Source: JBCBWG01 sp039817205
GTDB taxonomy: Bacteria > Pseudomonadota > Alphaproteobacteria > Rhizobiales > Hyphomicrobiaceae
Direction: 5' to 3'
Length of the DNA stretch: 8,719 nucleotides
Assembly (NCBI GenBank): GCA_039817205.1
Contig: JBCBWG010000141.1
Location: 1 to 8,719, forward strand
The notes below the pieces were generated by a model that was not told the DNA's origin, searched no databases, and saw only the letters and a list, made by a program, of their open reading frames with translations. A program made the translations under genes and the position numbers. Shown piece by piece: positions 5,664-8,719 of the stretch; positions within the stretch are counted from its first letter, which is position 1, and the number at the start of each line of letters is the position of its first letter.

Positions 5664-6570
5664 GTTTGTCGCCGCGGTAGTCGTAAAATCCGCGATGGGA
5701 TTTGCGGCCGAGCCAACCGGCCTCGACATATTTCACGAGGAGGGGACAGGGCCGATATTTCGAGTCTGCAAGACCCTCGTAAAGCACCTGCATGATCGAG
5801 AGGCAGGTATCAAGGCCAATGAAATCAGCAAGCTCCAGCGGTCCCATGGGATGATTGGCGCCGAGCTTCATGGCCGTGTCGATCGCCTCGACGGTGCCCA
5901 CCCCTTCGTAAAGGGTGTAGACCGCCTCGTTGATCATTGGGAGCAAGACGCGGTTGACAATAAAGGCCGGAAAATCCTCGGACGTCGCCGTTGTTTTGCC
6001 AAGGCTTTGGACAAATCCGCGTGCGAGGGAAAACGTCTGATCGTCGGTCGCGATACCACGAATGAGCTCAACGAGCTGCATCAGCGGCACCGGGTTCATA
6101 AAATGCATGCCGATGAAGGCTTCGGGCCGTTTCGTGACGGACGCCAAACGCGTGATCGGAATCGACGACGTGTTCGATGCAAGCAGCGTGCTTTCCTGCA
6201 CATGCTCACGCAGATCGAGAAAAATCTTCCGCTTCACCGCTTCGTCTTCGGTGGCGGCCTCGATCACCAAATCGCAAGAGCCCAAATCAGCAAAGGTCGC
6301 CGCTGGTTTAATCCGCTGAAGACCGCCGCTCATCTCCGTTTCGGAGATCATTTTGCGGGCCAGCTGCCGACGCATGTTGCCTTCAATCGTTTGAAGCGCC
6401 TTGCTTACGCGCTCCCCTTCGACGTCGTTCAGGCGCACCGAGTAGCCCGCAAGCGAGATAACGTGAGCGATCCCGTTGCCCATCTGCCCGGCGCCGATGA
6501 TGCCAACCGATTTGATACTCTGGCGGGCGAGTTCCTGGCTCCGCTCGTCGACTTCCGGCGCTGGCGTCAT
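5647..6570 (-). CDS. 3-hydroxybutyryl-CoA (3-hydroxyacyl-CoA) dehydrogenase
   Basis: This enzyme oxidises 3-hydroxyacyl-CoA to 3-oxoacyl-CoA with NAD(P), or runs in reverse in butyrate and polyhydroxybutyrate-linked metabolism. The 307-residue protein has the Rossmann motif GAGQMGNG (26-33), Asp49 at the end of the second strand for nucleotide ribose binding, and catalytic residues at the spacing of human HAD: Ser135 (NTSSIP), His156 (GMHFMNP), Glu168 (LVELI) and Asn206 (FIVNR). The C-terminal dimer domain includes NHPMGPLELADFIGLD (239-254) and ends GFYDYRGDKPMPTR. I chose the ATG at 6570..6568, preceded by GGAAAGAG 9 bases upstream. An upstream in-frame ATG at 6699 would add 43 residues without family resemblance. 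About 20 residues precede the Rossmann strand, slightly longer than usual. It lies downstream of etfBA but is separated by a terminator and 384 bases, so it probably has its own promoter. Often named hbdA, hbd or paaH/fadB2-like; the exact substrate cannot be read from sequence. Confidence 0.94.
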   Translation of the reverse strand: MTPAPEVDERSQELARQSIKSVGIIGAGQMGNGIAHVISLAGYSVRLNDVEGERVSKALQTIEGNMRRQLARKMISETEMSGGLQRIKPAATFADLGSCDLVIEAATEDEAVKRKIFLDLREHVQESTLLASNTSSIPITRLASVTKRPEAFIGMHFMNPVPLMQLVELIRGIATDDQTFSLARGFVQSLGKTTATSEDFPAFIVNRVLLPMINEAVYTLYEGVGTVEAIDTAMKLGANHPMGPLELADFIGLDTCLSIMQVLYEGLADSKYRPCPLLVKYVEAGWLGRKSHRGFYDYRGDKPMPTR

Positions 6571-6663
6571 GGGTTCCGTCTCTTTCCGTCCTGGTTCAGG
6601 CCTCGCACGGCTCCCGCGTCGACCTAGCGTGAGGGCGGATCCATCGGCGCGGACATCACCCTT

Positions 6664-6679
6664 CGAGAACACATTCTCG
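6664..6679. promoter_or_regulatory. Palindrome CGAGAA-N4-TTCTCG, possible operator
   Basis: CGAGAA (6664-6669) and TTCTCG (6674-6679) form a perfect 6-bp inverted repeat with a CACA centre, 94-109 bases upstream of the dehydrogenase ATG and downstream of the TTGACA at 6754. Position and symmetry would suit a dimeric repressor of the FadR, TetR or MarR kinds that often control acyl-CoA genes, but I do not recognise a specific consensus. Confidence 0.3.
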
Positions 6680-6725
6680 CATTGCGGCATGGCAGGCAAG
6701 GTATCGCCCGGCTCTCCGTCCTATC

Positions 6726-6754
6726 GAAGAAGGATCGGCCGGGTGGCGTGTCAA
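6726..6754 (-). promoter_or_regulatory. Candidate promoter for the dehydrogenase gene
   Basis: The minus strand carries TTGACA at 6754..6749. At 17-base spacing the -10 would be TTCTTC (6731..6726), a poor match; GATAGG lies a few bases too far downstream. It is the best -35 in the spacer, and a promoter is expected here because of the terminator upstream. Confidence 0.25.
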
Positions 6755-6900
6755 GGCGGTGACGTGCGCGAGGGCAAGACAAGTACCCCCACAATCGCAC
6801 GGACCGCGGGGGCACTCGGTACAATTCCATTGTCAGGCCCACCGGGCCAGAGGCGACTCGCCCAGACGCCAGAAACCACTTGGATCAGACCCAGTCGCGC

Positions 6901-6924
6901 AAAAAGCCTGTGGCGCTTCAGGCT
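6901..6924 (-). terminator. Rho-independent terminator of etfBA
   Basis: On the minus strand AGCCTG (6924..6919) pairs with CAGGCT (6910..6905) around an 8-base loop, and the RNA continues into a run of five U (6905..6901). It starts 31 bases after the etfA stop codon, the expected place for the end of the etfB-etfA transcript. Confidence 0.75.
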
Positions 6925-6954
6925 CGGAACTGACCACTTGGCGCGCCGACCGTC

Positions 6955-7899
6955 TTAAGCCGCCGATGCAGCGAGTTTCTCTTCAAGCTCGGGAAGCGCT
7001 TCGAAAAGATCAGCAACGAGACCGAAGTCCGCGACCTGGAAGATCGGGGCCTCTCCGTCCTTGTTGATTGCGACGATGACCTTTGAATCTTTCATGCCGG
7101 CCAAGTGCTGGATCGCGCCCGAAATGCCGACGGCCACGTAAAGGTCCGGTGCAACCACCTTGCCCGTTTGTCCGACCTGATAATCGTTCGGCACATAGCC
7201 GGCATCAACGGCTGCGCGGCTCGCACCGATGGCTGCGCCGAGCTTGTCTGCAACCGGCGTGATGTACTTGTCGAAGTTTTCACCCGATCCGAGGCCACGG
7301 CCACCCGAGACGATGACCTTAGCCGACGCTAGTTCTGGACGATCGCTTTCGGCGATATCAGCGCGCTCAAATGCAGAGACGCCAACTGCTGATGGAGCCT
7401 CAGCTGTTTCGACCGCAGCAGAACCGCCCTCTTCAGCGGATGCAAATGCAGCTGTTCTGACGGTGATGACCTTTTTCGGATCGCCGGACTGAACTGTCTG
7501 GATCGCGTTGCCGGCATAAATCGGGCGCTCAAACGTGTCGGCGCTTTGGACGGCCGTGATGTCCGAGATCTGCATGACGTCGAGTTTTGCGGCGACGCGC
7601 GGCATGATGTTTTTGCCGTTGGCGGTCGCTGCTGCGAGGACGGCATCGTAGCTCGCCATCATCGGCACGATTACGGCTGCAACTTCTTCGGCCAGCTGAT
7701 GCTCGTAGGTTGGACTGTCAACAACCAAAACCTTCGCAACACCCTGAAGTTTCGCCGCTTCTTCGGCAGCCGCGCCGCAGTTGTGGCCGACGACGAGGGC
7801 GTGGACGTCGCGGCCCAGGGCCACCGCAGCTGTCAGGGCTTTGGCCGTCGCAGCGTTCAATTCGGAATTGCTGTGTTCACACAATAAAAGCGTTGCCAT
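6955..7899 (-). CDS. etfA: Electron transfer flavoprotein subunit alpha (FixB family)
   Basis: EtfA with EtfB forms the soluble heterodimer that accepts electrons from acyl-CoA and related dehydrogenases and passes them to ETF:ubiquinone oxidoreductase. The 314-residue protein matches canonical housekeeping ETF alpha in length, with no ferredoxin extension of the bifurcating or FixB types. The N-terminal domain covers about 1-185. The C-terminal FAD domain shows SGGRGLGSGENF (198-209), QVGQTGKVVAPDLYVAVGIS (241-260) and GAIQHLAGMKDSKVIVAIN (261-279), the last two spanning the ETF alpha signature, with ADFGLVADL (290-298) at the end. The ATG is 2 bases after the etfB stop, and GGAG at 7913..7910 within etfB lies 10 bases upstream, indicating one transcript and coupled, roughly equal synthesis. 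A hairpin terminator follows. An Ala/Glu/Ser-rich loop at about 152-172 looks like a variable surface insertion. Confidence 0.97.
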   Translation of the reverse strand: MATLLLCEHSNSELNAATAKALTAAVALGRDVHALVVGHNCGAAAEEAAKLQGVAKVLVVDSPTYEHQLAEEVAAVIVPMMASYDAVLAAATANGKNIMPRVAAKLDVMQISDITAVQSADTFERPIYAGNAIQTVQSGDPKKVITVRTAAFASAEEGGSAAVETAEAPSAVGVSAFERADIAESDRPELASAKVIVSGGRGLGSGENFDKYITPVADKLGAAIGASRAAVDAGYVPNDYQVGQTGKVVAPDLYVAVGISGAIQHLAGMKDSKVIVAINKDGEAPIFQVADFGLVADLFEALPELEEKLAASAA

Positions 7900-7901
7900 G
7901 A

Positions 7902-8657
7902 TCAGAGCGCTCCAACTTCTTCGCGTAGTTTTCCAACGAGTTCGTCCACCGTCTTCACGACGATGCCAGCTTCGCGCGCCGGTGGCTCGACGGTCTTGAG
8001 CACCGTCAGTCGCGGTGTGATATCGACCCCGAAGTCGGCTGGCGTTTTCGTATCGAGCGGCTTTTTCTTCGCCTTCATGATGTTCGGAAGGCTCGCATAG
8101 CGCGGCTCATTGAGGCGGAGGTCGGTCGTAACAATTGCTGGCATGTTGATCTTGATCGTCTGCAACCCGCCATCGATTTCGCGGGTGACTTCGGCTGATC
8201 CATCACCGACCACGACCTTCGACGCGAATGTCGCTTGCGGCCACTCGAGCAATGCCGCGAGCATCTGGCCCGTCTGGTTGCAGTCGTCGTCGATCGCCTG
8301 CTTGCCCAGGATCACCAGGCCGGGTTCCTCAGCGTCAATCACGCCTTTGAGGATTTTGGCGACGGCCAGCGGCTCCGTGATGGCGCCATCGTCCGTCTGC
8401 ACTAGGATGCCGCGGTCGGCGCCCATTGCGAGCGCTGTGCGGACCGTTTCCTGAGCTTTTGTCGGCCCGACAGAAACGGCAATCACTTCATCGGCTGTCC
8501 CGGCCTCTTTCAGGCGCAGCGCTTCCTCGACCGCGATTTCGTCGAACGGGTTCATCGACATCTTCACGTTGGCCAGCTCAACGCCGGACCCATCCGGTCG
8601 CACGCGAATCTTCACGTTGTAATCGACCACCCGTTTGACCGGGACGAGGACTTTCAT
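7902..8657 (-). CDS. etfB: Electron transfer flavoprotein subunit beta (FixA family)
   Basis: EtfB is the smaller ETF subunit; it binds structural AMP and carries the recognition loop that docks on partner dehydrogenases. The 251-residue protein starts MKVLVPVKRVVDYNVKIRV and continues with MNPFDEIAVEEALRLKE (35-51), LGKQAIDDDCNQTGQ (117-131, nucleotide-binding region) and PAIVTTDLRLNEPRYASLPN (173-192). That last block ends with the recognition loop, whose anchor Leu falls at 190, and the following basic run MKAKKKP matches the segment after the loop in mitochondrial ETF beta. I chose the ATG at 8657..8655: GGAG at 8670..8667 is 9 bases upstream. An in-frame ATG two codons earlier (8663..8661) would leave a 3-base spacing, too short. 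It overlaps nothing and is 2 bases from etfA. The 56 bases to the right edge show no gene; the upstream neighbour is outside the window. Confidence 0.97.
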   Translation of the reverse strand: MKVLVPVKRVVDYNVKIRVRPDGSGVELANVKMSMNPFDEIAVEEALRLKEAGTADEVIAVSVGPTKAQETVRTALAMGADRGILVQTDDGAITEPLAVAKILKGVIDAEEPGLVILGKQAIDDDCNQTGQMLAALLEWPQATFASKVVVGDGSAEVTREIDGGLQTIKINMPAIVTTDLRLNEPRYASLPNIMKAKKKPLDTKTPADFGVDITPRLTVLKTVEPPAREAGIVVKTVDELVGKLREEVGAL

Positions 8658-8666
8658 GTTCATAAT

Positions 8667-8670
8667 CTCC
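8667..8670 (-). promoter_or_regulatory. Ribosome binding site that decides the etfB start
   Basis: GGAG in the context GGGAGATT lies 9 bases from the ATG at 8657 but only 3 bases from the ATG at 8663, favouring the shorter protein that begins MKVLVPVKR as in most family members. Confidence 0.6.
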
Positions 8671-8719
8671 CAAACCTGCGCGTGCGCCGGGCCTACAAAG
8701 TGTTCGATGAGGCTTCAAT

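Larger units (their letters stand above)
6571..6954. other. Non-coding spacer between etfA and the dehydrogenase gene
   Basis: The spacer contains the etfA terminator at its right end, one perfect minus-strand TTGACA (6754..6749), and a short palindrome about 95 bases before the dehydrogenase start. The open frames here (a 72-codon minus-strand frame at 6842..6624 and the upstream extension of the dehydrogenase frame) have Arg/Pro-rich, family-less translations and no ribosome site. A leader RNA is possible but nothing specific supports one. Confidence 0.5.

Noticed and set aside
5390..5680. 96-codon plus-strand frame with hydrophobic stretches, starting at TTG
   Set aside because: It has no ribosome site and no recognisable similarity, its end is built by the 14-bp repeats, and it runs antisense over the conserved end of the dehydrogenase gene.
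5695..6627. 310-codon plus-strand frame antisense to the dehydrogenase gene
   Set aside because: It is a shadow of a gene with all its catalytic residues on the other strand.
6571..6699. 43-residue N-terminal extension of the dehydrogenase from the ATG at 6699
   Set aside because: The added residues are low-complexity and outside the family; the ATG at 6570 has a purine-rich site and gives a normal length.
6624..6842. 72-codon minus-strand frame in the etfA to dehydrogenase spacer
   Set aside because: It is Arg/Pro-rich with no ribosome site or known family, and it overlaps the candidate promoter and palindrome.

Overview
The window is a compact stretch of GC-rich alphaproteobacterial chromosome, most likely from the Hyphomicrobiales (Rhizobiales). 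This rests on protein similarity recalled from memory (RsmI, YraN, prokaryotic GshB, the YifB/ComM family, EtfAB and 3-hydroxybutyryl-CoA dehydrogenase), on the familiar order lpoA-like / rsmI / yraN / gshB / comM, and on a GTTC-N7-GTTC sequence of the type alphaproteobacterial LexA binds. The genus cannot be fixed from the sequence.

Layout. At the left edge, on the minus strand, is the 5' part of a lipoprotein gene of the LppC/LpoA-like penicillin-binding-protein activator family; it runs off the window. Divergent from it are rsmI (16S rRNA 2'-O-methyltransferase) and yraN (a small nuclease-fold protein), joined by a 4-base GTGA overlap, followed by gshB (glutathione synthetase). Six bases after gshB a convergent minus-strand gene encodes a small glycine-zipper outer-membrane lipoprotein of the 17 kDa surface antigen type. 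Divergent from that is comM/yifB, encoding a Lon-like plus AAA+ Mg-chelatase-like ATPase. The 226-base space between these two starts holds a perfect alphaproteobacterial LexA-box match directly abutting a TTGACA -35 hexamer. This is the most informative regulatory signal in the window and suggests comM belongs to the SOS response.

After comM comes a 402-base non-coding stretch with two separate tandem repeat arrays: an 11-bp unit in six copies and a 14-bp unit in four copies. The second array runs into the stop codon of the next, convergent gene. Two small hairpins lie between the arrays. The right third is minus-strand and reads from right to left as etfB, etfA, a rho-independent terminator, a 384-base spacer, then the 3-hydroxyacyl-CoA dehydrogenase gene. 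Together these encode fatty-acid/butyrate-type metabolism: the dehydrogenase oxidises 3-hydroxyacyl-CoA with NAD, and the FAD-containing EtfAB heterodimer passes electrons from acyl-CoA dehydrogenases to ETF:quinone oxidoreductase.

I see no RNA genes, insertion sequences, CRISPR arrays or phage genes, and no clearly novel multi-gene system. The coding content is conserved housekeeping. The items worth a second look are regulatory and intergenic: the LexA box, the two tandem arrays, a hairpin sitting on the candidate start codon of the leftmost gene, and the terminator that separates etfBA from the dehydrogenase gene.
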